NCBI GenBank assembly: GCA_947462335.1
Contig: OX381707.1
Coordinates: 64,981,004 to 65,045,003 of the forward strand
Source of the DNA: Harmothoe impar
Lineage: Eukaryota; Annelida; Polychaeta; Phyllodocida; Polynoidae
Reading direction: 5' to 3'
Length of the DNA: 64,000 nucleotides
Below are positions 43,601 through 52,510 of the stretch, one piece after another. Numbering within the stretch: the stretch's first letter is position 1; every line of letters starts with the position of its first letter. The notes below the pieces were generated by a model that made no database searches, was not told where the DNA came from, and worked only from the letters and a program-made list of their open reading frames with translations. The position numbers and the translations under genes were made by a program.

Positions 43601-46600
43601 TTAGGGGACAACCAGTCGATAGAAATGGATGATTTTTATATCATAGAAAAGGAAAAATGTTGAACTTTAGGCTATAGGGCAAAAATTTTACCTCAGCCAA
43701 ATTTTTCACCCCAAAAATAATCAATGAAATTTTTTTTTCTTTTCTCAGCAGGGTGTCTCACCAAGGCGTCGTATAAGACACTGGTAGCAAAGCTACCTGT
43801 GTCAAAAAACACTTGAAATCAGAAAAGAAGACTTTAATCCCTGAACAACAAAAATGTTTGCACCTGCTTACTTTTATATAGATTGTTAATGAAAAATAAC
43901 ATGGCTTACTTTAGATATGATATTTTAATGATTTCTATTGGCGCCTCTTCCTCCCGGTTGGGGCGGAACTGCGTGGTCTTCCCGGTCTGGATGTCGGTGA
44001 GGATGAGCTCGTTCTTGACAGTGCCCGATGCCCCCGGGGTGGGGTACGCGAACGAGAGGAAGCTGTGTAGGCTAACCCACTCCAGTCCCCTGAGGAAAGC
44101 ACACATACAATTAATTAACACCTATTAGAAATGCTTTTTTTTGTCTTAAATGAGCATAGATTCATCTTGGGTAAATATTCATAGGAGTTTACTCAACTCC
44201 TTGATGTGATGAAAAAATATGGATTTAATTCCTTATTCTTTTAAACCTCACTGATAAGCCGACCATATTGGTCAAGATTCATAGGAAATAGATAACTCAA
44301 TTTCATGAAGTGTTTAAGAAAATATTAATTCAATTTTTATTTAATATAGTTCTGTTGCTACCGGCAGTCAACTTAAGCACGTGGCTTACCTGACGGCACA
44401 GGAGTGTATGGAGAACTCCTTGGAGAGCTGACCGGTAGACAGGTTATACACCTGTACCATGCCGCCGGACGTACCTGCAGGAGGAGCAATGTAACTCGTG
44501 TAGCCTCCAGGGCTTTAACCATGCATGATACAGTCTAGCCCCACACCAAATAGCCTGGGATGGAATCGTATTACATGGTCTACCTATCCAAAAATTGTCA
44601 GAAATGGTATGACAGTCCTTGTTTTGAGGGCATTTTTTACACAATGTCATTGATTAGTAAATACCTTTCTTAAAAATATTAAGCACAATACAAGGACAAA
44701 AATATCTCAGGAGATCATTAGTAAATCGCTTTTTTTAAATCACAAAAGATCCAAATGCCTTGTCCTTACCCAGTGCGAGTAGTGGCTGGTAGACGTTCCA
44801 GTTCTTGGTGGTGAGAGGTGGACACATGCGGATCACCACCGGCGGAGGGGCCACCCCGCTCAGGAGGCCGGTCAGTACAAACTTAAACATGACCCCATGG
44901 CGGCTGGCATTACACGCCTGCGACTCTGTGATGAAGGGCTGACCGTGCCCAATCATGTCGCTCAGCGCCATTTTGGGAAGTGGAACGCTCGAGTTGAGGT
45001 GAAGACTCTGTCCAGACTCGGAGGCGAGAAGATCAAAGTGCTGCATGGGCGGTGGGCCAGGGGTGTAGAGGGGGGAGAGAGGGGGCTGGATGTTACCTGG
45101 ACCCTGTGGGGGCATGGAGTAAAAGGCAATGGTCAGGTTTTCTGGTTTATCATCTATGTCTACTGAATGAAACTTTACCCTTTGAGGTCAGCATAGTGCT
45201 TTGATGGCTAAATTCCCAATATCATCATGACTTTTTACTATCCAAGATACATGTGCGATTATCATTAAAACCTATGGTTATTCATTTTAACTACATTCAT
45301 ATCCAAATTTATCTCTTCTTATTCATCCACCACTTGAATGTATTATTTGGCCTTAATCGTATAAATTCATAGAGGACACCAAATAGATGTCAGAACCGTC
45401 CAGACCTGGTAGTCGATGGTCTTCAGTTCCCAGAAGAGCACGCGGCTGTCACTCATTATAAGCCCGACTTTGTTCTCATTGACCGGACAACATGTCATCC
45501 CAAACACTCGGTTGTTCCGTGTGACGCGCAGCGGGTCTGACTGACACCGGTTGTCATATGCAATATCCAGGAACTGGTGTGTTGGGCTCTCCTCCGCAGC
45601 TGCAATTAAATCCAGAAATTTGATTTAACTCTGTAATTCATGAAACAGACATTTTTACAGACTCCCCAACATTGGCATGCCCCCCACCTATTAAACTAAT
45701 AGTAACGTGCTTGAAATGTGAAATTATTTTTCTCCACCCCCACTCCCCCACCTCTAGAGGGGTCAAATTGTGACCACTCCCTTTTTTAAATAAATTATGC
45801 CAATACAGACTATTTATTTGACATTCAGCCTAGTTGATTTCTGTCTCAATCATGTTGAGTATACTATAAACTATACAGGAGTAAGTTGCTCACCTGGCTG
45901 ACTCCCAAAGGTGCCGACCTGCTCCACCATCGGGGTGGGTGCCTGGTTGGTGCGTCTGCGCACACGCACCGTCACGCTGCCGTTCTCATGTAGACACATC
46001 ATCATGTCGCGCTGCCGCATAGGCACAACCTGAAATAAACAAGCAGTTTATCCAAACATATTATGGTGTTTTTTTTAATGAAAGCATAATATCGGGTGTT
46101 TTTAATTCATTGATTTCCTGTGTGAAAAAAATTAAAAAAAAAGAAAAGCAATTAAAGAAACGGGCACATAGTAACAGAAACTGCTTCTCACCGTAACAGA
46201 AACTGCTTCTATGAAGCAGTAACAGAAACTGCTTCTACTAAACAGTGACAAACTGCTTCTACTAAACAGTGACAGAAACTGCTTCTATTAAACAGTGACA
46301 GAAACTTCCTCTATAAAACAGTGACACAAACTGCTTCTCACAGTAACAGAAACTCCTTCTATTAAACAGTGACAGAAGCTGCTTCTAGCAGTGCCATACC
46401 TGTACAAAGGGAGACCCGGTGCGCTCCATGGGTATGATGCCGACGGTCTGGTTGATGTCCAGGTCGAGTACGAGCACCTCGCGGGGGTAGAGCAGCACCA
46501 GGTGGTGGCGGCACGCCTGGTGGAAGGTCAGCTGCAGGCACTCATTCAGCGCCACCGAGTCCTCCTCCTGAGACCTACAGCAAAAAAACATAGATACAGT

Positions 46601-49500
46601 AAAACACCCCCTTTAAGACGACCTCACCTTTGAGACAACCCCCTTGTAAGGGGAAAAACTTAAAGTGGGTTTCTCTTTATTCCTATATAAGAAAACCCCG
46701 CCTTTAAGACGACTTCCTAGTTAGGGAAAATAAGGCTGTCTTAAAGGTGGGGTTTCATGGTAGTCACTTTTTTTCCTTTTCTCTTTTTTTTTCTCCTCTT
46801 ATATTCATCACTTTGCAAGGGAGATATTCTTCATTTCATGAATTATTTTTTTGCCACTCGCTGGTCGACAAAGAGTTGGAAAACTCCGACTTCTCGGGGT
46901 ATTTTCATGAAATCGTTGAACATACATTTTTCTATTTAATTTCCAATACAGAAAGTCATGAGAAAATACAGGAATTCCTGCAAAATTAGGAAAAGCAGCA
47001 TTTTTGTGATATCAAATTTTTAATTTTATAGGCACAATACACTGTACTCTTATATGGTATGTGTAACAGTTGATTCCATGGGGATTTAAAGGTGGGAATG
47101 CATTGAATATACTAAGTACTTAAAGCACATGATTTACATAAACATCATAAATACCTCCTATTGCCTTCTCCGACCAGGATATTCGTCATCTTGCGACTAA
47201 GTGTAGTCTTAGATCCCTTCTTGTCTTTATCGTTGCCGCTTGCCCCGTTTCCTGCTATCCACATTAAAGACTGAGTTGATTAATTAAACACAGGGGCCGT
47301 GAATTGGTTAAATTTACTGGTGATATTACAGAGAATATAGCCTTTTGTGTGCAGTAACATAATCTTGACTTAGACTTGAGTGTTTCCAGGATACTTTTTT
47401 TTTTTTTTTTTTTTTTTTACAAATTCACTAAGTATAATACACGTCTACCGTAAATTCCTGCGTACAAGCCGCGGCTTGTACGCAGTGCGGCTTGTAGGAT
47501 CTGCTCAAACTCAGGGTTATACAATGTGTTATGCTAATAGTACTAAGGCAGCAATAATTAAACCACAGATGTGGCTTTGAGGATTTCCTCGAGCTCGGGG
47601 CGAGGTTGATATGCGAGAATTTACGGTAATGGGATATCTCACCCTGGCTTGCTGGTGTTGAGATGTAGTATTTCTTGCCATTGCTGGATGGTACTTTGTT
47701 GATGGAGAAATCGTCAGCAAACACAATGCAATCCTGACCAATAACTGCAAGAAAATGTCAAACTTTGGTGAAATAGAGCAAAAATTGGCACACGTATACA
47801 CAACAGGTTACCCCTTATCAATGTGTGTACATTTGTTACTCGTATAATAACCAATCGAACTGACACAAAGACTAGCAAAAGCCGAAACATTTCGGTCTGA
47901 AACTAAAATTCCTCGAGTCTTGTTCTGAGCTATATTGAATGTCAAATGTACAAAATTTCGAGGGAATTTCTTTTTTGGGAGTATTTGCCAACCTTCCCAA
48001 TCCAACTAATATCTAAGAACCTACATCAATACTGTCGCCGGTATGAATCAAAGACAAATGCAACCCACAAATTATTTAGTTTTTCCCTTTTCACTCAAAG
48101 GCAGTTTATAAGTATTTTTAAAACCTTATAACCCCTACCCAAGTCCATATTATAGACTACTCACATGCCACCTTGCTGGGATCATACGGGTCAAAGGCGA
48201 AGGACTGCAGGGTCTCGGTGTAGGTCTTCTTCCACAGTTTGGTGCCTGTACCTGCGTTCCACAACACCAGGGCGTACGGAGGGTGAAGGACCGCCAGCAG
48301 GTCACTGCTAGAGTCCTGCCGACTCAACCACTCCATGTCTGAATATAAGGTGAGAATAAACTTAGATTAAGGTACAGAATAATTACAATTTATTCATAAA
48401 ACTGCCGATGTCGCTCAATTTCCTCACCTTGACGAAGGGTAGCAATACATGCATCCGGAACATTTGTAACTATTGCCTGCTTATTTGAATTTGGATTTTG
48501 GGGAGATACGTGCTGAGTCTCTTGGAATAATATGGTCAGAAACATGAAAGATTCAAGTACTTCTATAATATATCTTCTATTGGCCTATTCTTTCTACATT
48601 TATTGACAAGTTGCATGTATTTAAACATGGCACATTCATGTCAGTTGGAATGGGTTTAGAAAATCCTCCCAGGGTCTATATCTCAATTTGACACTCACTT
48701 GACCAAATAAAAACATGCTATTAAAGCCAAACACAGTGACTGGCGCTGACCTGCGATTGGGCGGCTGCCATCAGAGAACTCGGACCTGACGGACGCCTGC
48801 GCGACATCCCAAACGATGATGCGCCCATTGTAATCCGCCGAGGCCAATCGCAGAGTGTACGGGTTGGCCAAGTCGTGGTGCCGGTCTTCGCGGGCCCATT
48901 TCACCTTGGTCACATAGCCGCGATGTCTGTCCAAAGCTTGCAGGGTCTAGATAAAGAGATGAAATGTAATTGTTGTGTAAAGGATTTTAGATTGGATTAC
49001 TAGTATATTAGGATACCAGAGATGACACTCCCTGGTCCAAAGAAAGTAGTAATTGTCTATGATTTTCGTAAATTTTCTACAGGAAATTGATTATAGATCT
49101 TTAATTTAAAGGGCTGCCTTTCAGAGAGGACTAGATCAGTATTTTGTTCAGGAACTACTAGCACCCCCAGTAGTGCCGGTGGGGAACTCCTAGTCAAAAA
49201 GTGGTAATTCATACATATTAAGTAGGAACGGTAGCATCTCTGGCATATCGTTAAGGAAGCTGCTGTGGCAATTAAAGGCTACTGTATTCAATACAGCAAT
49301 GCAACTAACAGTCTATGAGGGCGCAACACACAACCTAGCTTACTCACAGAGGTAGAATAAATTTCTTTTGAAAATTATCGGTGAATACTGAAAAGGGAAG
49401 AGGTACAGGATACTAAAGGAATTCACTTACCTGTACTGATGTGGGATCCACAACCACCACATGGTTCTGACATCCATAGGCCAGTAGGCCCTGCCAGCCC
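31655..49500 (-). CDS. WDR11: WD repeat protein 11 (27 exons; first coding exon absent)
   Basis: Minus-strand exons: 49500-49431, 48946-48751, 48338-48165, 47744-47643, 47254-47155, 46574-46400, 46029-45894, 45599-45406, 45103-44770, 44474-44390, 44089-43910, 42389-42281, 41954-41815, 41220-41088, 40525-40419, 40053-39939, 39560-39392, 38713-38548, 38157-38092, 37974-37890, 37551-37357, 36897-36731, 35867-35773, 35604-35507, 35313-35233, 32883-32739, 31797-31655. All junctions are GT-AG and in phase, giving 1252 residues; the human protein is 1224. WDR11 is a twin beta-propeller scaffold with an alpha-helical C-terminus. It works with FAM91A1 in golgin/AP-1 vesicle capture and is linked to cilia and Hedgehog signalling. 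The first visible exon starts inside the DWGWQG motif, so about 25-35 N-terminal residues are missing. No matching donor is visible between 49501 and 51682. Confidence 0.97.
31885..32550. repeat. 33-bp minisatellite split by a MITE
   Basis: Tandem copies of about 33 bp (core AATGTCACTTTGTGTGTACT, then ACTTACTGTAACT). They run 31885-32192 and resume 32414-32550 on the far side of a MITE. It lies in the last WDR11 intron. The 72-codon frame across it (LCVLLTVTNVT repeated) is a repeat artefact. Confidence 0.85.
32193..32413. mobile_element. TA-flanked MITE, copy 1 (CCGTAAATT family)
   Basis: 221 bp with perfect 17-bp terminal inverted repeats CCGTAAATTCCCGCGTA, flanked by TA on both sides. The flanking minisatellite unit reads gtaac-TA-[element]-TA-atgtcac, where intact units read gtaactaatgtcac. 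The empty site and the TA duplication are therefore directly visible. TA duplication fits the Tc1/mariner-pogo group. It has no transposase. Confidence 0.85.
33612..34598 (+). mobile_element. Hairpin-ended repeat element, copy 1
   Basis: It starts GAACGTGTGATTAACATCAC, continuing to atgactcaggg. It ends in a hairpin of GACTCAGGG and CCCTGAGTC with a four-base loop (34577-34598). Inside are GGTGTGGGCGAG-type short tandem repeats at about 33810-33910, then the block aaagcgagtcgatcgga. These are shared with copy 2 at 42608. There is no protein domain. It lies in the WDR11 intron between 32883 and 35233. Confidence 0.55.
35989..36741. repeat. 51-bp minisatellite derived from a WDR11 exon/intron junction
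   Basis: About thirteen tandem 51-bp units directly follow (on the minus strand) the WDR11 exon ending at 36731. Each unit contains the last ~29 bases of that exon and its GTAATAG donor, then ~22 bases of intron. Units alternate cagtctgtg and cagtcagtg, suggesting a 102-bp dimer. A ~95-bp unrelated insert (about 36280-36372) interrupts the array. The 150-codon frame through it reads another phase and is an artefact. Confidence 0.9.
40768..40989. mobile_element. TA-flanked MITE, copy 2 (CCGTAAATT family)
   Basis: 222 bp bounded by TA (40766-40767, 40990-40991), with inverted ends CCGTAAATTCTCGCGTA and TACGCAAGAATTTACGG. The interior repeats cgcgtataagccgc. It lies in the WDR11 intron between 41088 and 40525. 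A one-ended fragment of the same family ends at about 40307. Confidence 0.8.
41328..41786. mobile_element. Composite piggyBac-type MITE with TTAG flanks
   Basis: The left end CCCTTTAAAGGCCGCATAG and right end ATCATAGCGTCTTTAAAGGG are inverted. TTAG (not TTAA) lies on both sides (41324-41327, 41787-41790). The interior has an extra internal end near 41553 (cctttaaatctttaaggacggcatg), so it looks like two family members fused. It lies in WDR11, ending 25 bp from the donor side of the 41954-41815 exon. Confidence 0.6.
42608..43803 (+). mobile_element. Hairpin-ended repeat element, copy 2
   Basis: It begins CTAACGTGTGATCCTAATCA and ends in a near-perfect hairpin (gacactggtagc / gctacctgtgtc, 43777-43803). 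It carries a 15-bp minisatellite (42665-42935), GGTGTGGGTGAG-type repeats (43135-43205), the shared aaagcgagtcgatcgga block, and a tail (ttggtcttaaaaaaagtgtct...) shared with copy 3. There is no coding domain. Confidence 0.55.
42665..42935. repeat. 15-bp minisatellite
   Basis: About eighteen copies of AATATGTGTGAGTGT with 14-bp and 13-bp variants (TGTGTAGTGTAATA). It lies inside hairpin-ended element copy 2 in a WDR11 intron. Six-frame THITLTHIT-type peptides are artefacts. Confidence 0.85.
46185..46395. repeat. 26-bp minisatellite next to a WDR11 splice donor
   Basis: About eight units near AGTGACAGAAACTGCTTCTA followed by ttaaac. The last unit reaches to within about 10 bases of the minus-strand donor (GTATGG) of the exon 46574-46400. 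Confidence 0.8.
47448..47626. mobile_element. TA-flanked MITE, copy 3 (CCGTAAATT family)
   Basis: 179 bp with TA on both sides (47446-47447, 47627-47628) and inverted ends CCGTAAATTCCTGCGTA and ATGCGAGAATTTACGG. The right end lies about 15 bases from the donor of the WDR11 exon 47744-47643. Confidence 0.8.
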
Positions 49501-49970
49501 CTGTGATGAAAGAGACAGACTTGTATGAGCACCTGCTTTGATATAACTACCGTAATACAATATTGATATCTGATAGCGGTACCGCAGTAGCAGGGGTGGA
49601 TACATTTTGGTACTTTTGTTGGGTTTCCCCCTAAGGTATGGTAGCAGCATGCCTACATCTCTTCTATACCTATATTATGAACAAGGACCCACCACAGTAG
49701 TCTGTGTACATCGTTCTGACATCTCGTACGGTACATGAGTTGGACTTAGGTTGATATGAGATCTGAGCATAACATAATGATGACCCCTCCTGACCTGAGC
49801 CAGGAGGGGTCATCATTATGTTACCCCCCCCCTGTAGTACTGGTAGGCCTATTAGTATTAGGCTGTATTAGTGTAAATATAGGCCCAGGGATATAAAGCA
49901 AAATATAAAGTAATGTACCGTATTATAGGTAGGTACTATAGGCCTACCCCATGGTAGGCCTAATAAAAAT

Positions 49971-51021
49971 CTAACGTGTGATTCTAATCACAAAAGACTC
50001 AGGTATTCGCATAAATGAAGCCGGAAAAGTCAAAATATTTGAAATTTTAAGACCAAAAAGTGGAGAGGACAGCGCTGAAAATGATGGAATCGACGCGAGT
50101 TTACTGCAGTTTACTGCCACTCCGAATCTCGCGCCCTCTCGCGCCTGACGAGAGCAGACGAGACTTGAATTCCAACATGGCGGGCGTCAACTGGCATCGA
50201 TTCGAATGGATAAAAATGCTCAAAATCACCTAAAAAAAAAACCATTTCCACCCCCCAGTACATGTTTTCAGCGTAGAATTCGAAAATAAAGAGAATGGGA
50301 CAGGTTTGAGCCTTCAAAACGGAGTAGTTGGCGAGATATACACTCCTCCGGGTGCCGAAAATTGTCAAAACAAAAAAATTTCCGAATCTCGCGCCCTCTC
50401 GCGCCCGACGAGAGCAGACGAGACTTGAAATCCAACATGGCGGGCGTCAACTCGCATCGATTCGAAAAAAGTCACCTAAAAAAAGCATCATTTCCACCCC
50501 CCAGTACATGTTTTCAGCGTAGAATTCGAAAATAAAGAGAATGGGACAGGTTTGAGCCTTCAAAACGAAGTAGTTCGCGAGATATCCACTCCTCGGCGCG
50601 CCGAACATTGTCAAAGTGGCAGTAAACTCGCGTCGATTCCATCCTTTTCCAGCGCTGTCCTGTCCAGTTTTTGGTCTTAAAAAAAGCGTCTCAGCGGAAC
50701 ATCAGATTGAATTAACTACTACTGCCATAGACGAACAGGAGGGGATTCTAGTACTTTAATGTTTGCCTACATGGCAGAAAGAGCAAGACGATTTTTGGAA
50801 TGCTTTCTTGTAATCCTTTTTTTTCATATAATGCTTCACTTTACAAGGGTAATTCTAGCGACATAAGTTAGGGGAAATGTTGTATTTGATGTGAGATTTT
50901 GAATTTTTGATGGGAAATTCGTCTTTCTGGTTAAAAAAAGGAGTTGAAATTTTTTTTGCCTTTCAAAAAAAAGCGTCTCACGAGGCGTCGCATAAGACTC
51001 AGGTAGTGACCTACCTGAGTC
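49971..51021 (+). mobile_element. Hairpin-ended repeat element, copy 3
   Basis: It starts CTAACGTGTGATTCTAATCA followed by caaaagactcaggta. It ends in a perfect hairpin with 11-base arms GACTCAGGTAG around TGAC (50996-51021). A nested palindromic unit (50045-50682) with ~60-bp inverted ends sits inside. The 3' third matches copy 2. There is no coding domain. Confidence 0.6.
50045..50682. repeat. Inverted repeat enclosing a 260-bp tandem duplication
   Basis: The left arm (ttttaagaccaaaaa...ggacagcgctg...atggaatcgacgcgagtttactgc) matches the right arm in reverse over about 60 bp with few mismatches. Between the arms, a unit starting TCCGAATCTCGCGCCCTCTC occurs at 50121 and 50381. Both copies include the aacatggcgggcgtcaact and gtagaattcgaaaataaag segments. 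Confidence 0.7.
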
Positions 51022-51860
51022 AATAAATGACTACCAGGTACTTAACTCTCTCTGAGTTATAGGCCTATATCATACAAAGTGAATTTCAAATAGGCACCCA
51101 GGAGTCCCTGTTTAGGGAGTGTTCATTATTTATGGCAAGGGGGGGGGGGGGTGAGCATTTGAGGGGGGGGGGGGCAATTTCTTTGTGGGGTATTCAAAGG
51201 GGGGGGGCTTTTTTTTTTACCCTATTCTTAGGGGGGGGGCCTTTTTTTTTAGGGGTATTCTTTAAAATGTCGCGAATTTAGTAGGGGCCTACATTGAAAT
51301 GTCGCGAATTTTGGTAACAGCCTGTGTTATATTTTACCAAATTACGTCAATATTTTCAATTATTTCCTAAAATTTTCCTCAAACTCCCAGCAAATTTCTC
51401 ACTGCATCACTTTTGACACTCAGAATAGCCCACCGTTTTGTCAGTCTTTAAAAAAGTGCCGGCCTCATGTAAGCACTGAGGGTAAGGGAGCTTCCAATTT
51501 ATAAGCACTGGGGCCCTTAAACTCAACGGTATGTAAGTCAAGTGTCGGAGGTTTGACTATTATCACTAGTGCACCAGCGAGTATCATGAGACGCTTACAC
51601 TAAAACACTTTACAAATGGATGTATTTGTTGCAAGGTAGTAAATTGTAGGTAAAAAAGTGCTCGATCAGGATTAAATGCATATGTAGGGGCTAGGGTTAT
51701 ACGGGGTTGTTATATGACGAGTGTTGTTGGATGCTGTGTTGCGAGCTCAGTCCGAACCCTTCAGTCCGACGGTAGGTGGCGACACCTACCCCGGGCTTGG
51801 GGTATGGACAGAGGTCGCTATAGGCTTCCGGTCTGCGTGTGCGCACGCAGGCTGGCTGCC

Positions 51861-51868
51861 TATATATA
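51861..51868 (+). promoter_or_regulatory. LTR TATA box
   Basis: TATATATA lies 178 bp into the LTR, upstream of the AATAAA at 52014. It is the likely core promoter for the full-length transcript. Confidence 0.55.
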
Positions 51869-52013
51869 CCCGGCATCTGACGGTACTCGTCGGTTACTCT
51901 GAGCCACGCTGGCAGAGGAGACCCTGTGATCATATCGGCTGCTTAGCCTACTGACCCGTTCCGAACTCTATAGGGAGTTCGCACACTTAGTGACTGCTTG
52001 TCTAGGTTCTCTG

Positions 52014-52019
52014 AATAAA
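52014..52019 (+). terminator. LTR polyadenylation signal
   Basis: AATAAA in the 3' quarter of the LTR. The equivalent site in the 3' LTR (outside the window) would end the genomic RNA. Confidence 0.55.
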
Positions 52020-52122
52020 CCTGATATTGCAACCTGTAACACTTGATCCGAACTGTGTCGACTTTGTTCTTTAATTGATACTCTACCAATATCATAAAGA
52101 TACAAAGTATCGTTTATTACAC

Positions 52123-52135
52123 TGGTGCCGTGACC
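52123..52135 (+). promoter_or_regulatory. Primer-binding site
   Basis: TGGTGCCGTGACC starts one base after the LTR's terminal CA. The TGG is the complement of tRNA CCA. The first eight bases fit a tRNA-Phe 3' end (…CGGCACCA) but the next two do not, so the primer tRNA is not assigned. Confidence 0.6.
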
Positions 52136-52330
52136 AGTTCTGAGTGAAACGCAGGTTAGCCTGTGCAGTAGCACAGACCTCGGGCTCTGGACGGAGCAGC
52201 GAGGTCTCCTGATGAGGCAGCAGCCTTGTCACCGGAGGGGTTAGATGCCAGTTATGAGGCAGATACCCACAGTAGGGCGAATGTTCCATCCGGAACAGAC
52301 GCAGCACGAGGACCCAGGGGTCCTACCATA

Positions 52331-52510
52331 ATGAGCCGCTCATTAGAAGAAATGAACTTGTCCTTGTTCAACGTTGGTGGGTCAAGGTCAGCCGCGCCGA
52401 CTCCGAGGAGGTTTGCCCTGTTGGAGGAGCGTCGCTTTGACGACATGAGAGAAGCCCGAGTGCAGGAACGTGTACATGGAATTATTGACCATTCAGAAGC
52501 AATCCAATGA
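52331..52510 (+). CDS. Short ORF overlapping the gag start (+1 frame relation)
   Basis: From ATG 52331 it encodes 59 residues beginning MSRSLEEMNLSLFNVGG, rich in charged residues near its end, and stops at TGA 52508-52510. The main gag frame overlaps it from 52476 and continues in the frame one base later. Composition and helix-forming character run smoothly from one frame to the other, so this may be the true gag N-terminus separated by an indel or a +1 shift. A leader ORF is the alternative. Confidence 0.45.
   Translation: MSRSLEEMNLSLFNVGGSRSAAPTPRRFALLEERRFDDMREARVQERVHGIIDHSEAIQ

Larger units (their letters stand above)
39392..45103 (-). other. WDR11: WDR11 exons for the second beta-propeller
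   Basis: Nine exons. The 45103-44770 exon carries a Pro-rich loop and the conserved VVIRMCPPLTTKN. Later exons give FELWDLRSG, EWSPSHNLKSLKKK, REHFVFTDNDG, GGMGSITTLAWKG with LGDVDGNLNLWDLK, HRGWIRKIKFAPG and DADWAASDKPVMACADGCVRVMD. These are characteristic WDR11 blocks and fix the identity. The 41954-41815 exon contains an Ala/Gly/Pro-rich loop (SAGTPSTPAGPADPA) that is probably lineage-specific. Confidence 0.92.
45406..49500 (-). other. WDR11: WDR11 exons for the first beta-propeller
   Basis: These eight exons encode the N-terminal WD40 block. Clear blades include WQGLLAYGCQNHVVVVD, LRLASADYNGRIIVWDV, PPYALVLWNAGTGTKLWKK and YPREVLVLDLDINQTVGIIP. The exon at 47254-47155 encodes a Lys/Ser-rich loop (GNDKDKKGSKTT), an expected variable insertion between blades. 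A 26-bp minisatellite lies against the donor of the 46574-46400 exon. Confidence 0.9.
49501..51682. other. WDR11 first-intron sequence before the retrotransposon
   Basis: No exon ending in the phase needed to join the 49500-49431 exon was found. The interval holds hairpin-ended element copy 3 (49971-51021) and a single poly-G-rich TIR end at about 51116-51240. It is read as part of the first visible WDR11 intron. Confidence 0.5.
51683..52121 (+). repeat. 5' LTR of the Ty3/gypsy element
   Basis: 439 bp from TGTAGGGGCTAGGG to TTTATTACA. It contains TATATATA (51861-51868) and AATAAA (52014-52019), ordered as expected for U3-R-U5. Its first 70 bases equal 63931-64000. Confidence 0.9.

Noticed and set aside
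33612..51021. Hairpin-ended family as classic Helitrons
   Set aside because: No consistent CTRR terminus follows the hairpin in the visible copies, so the assignment is left open.
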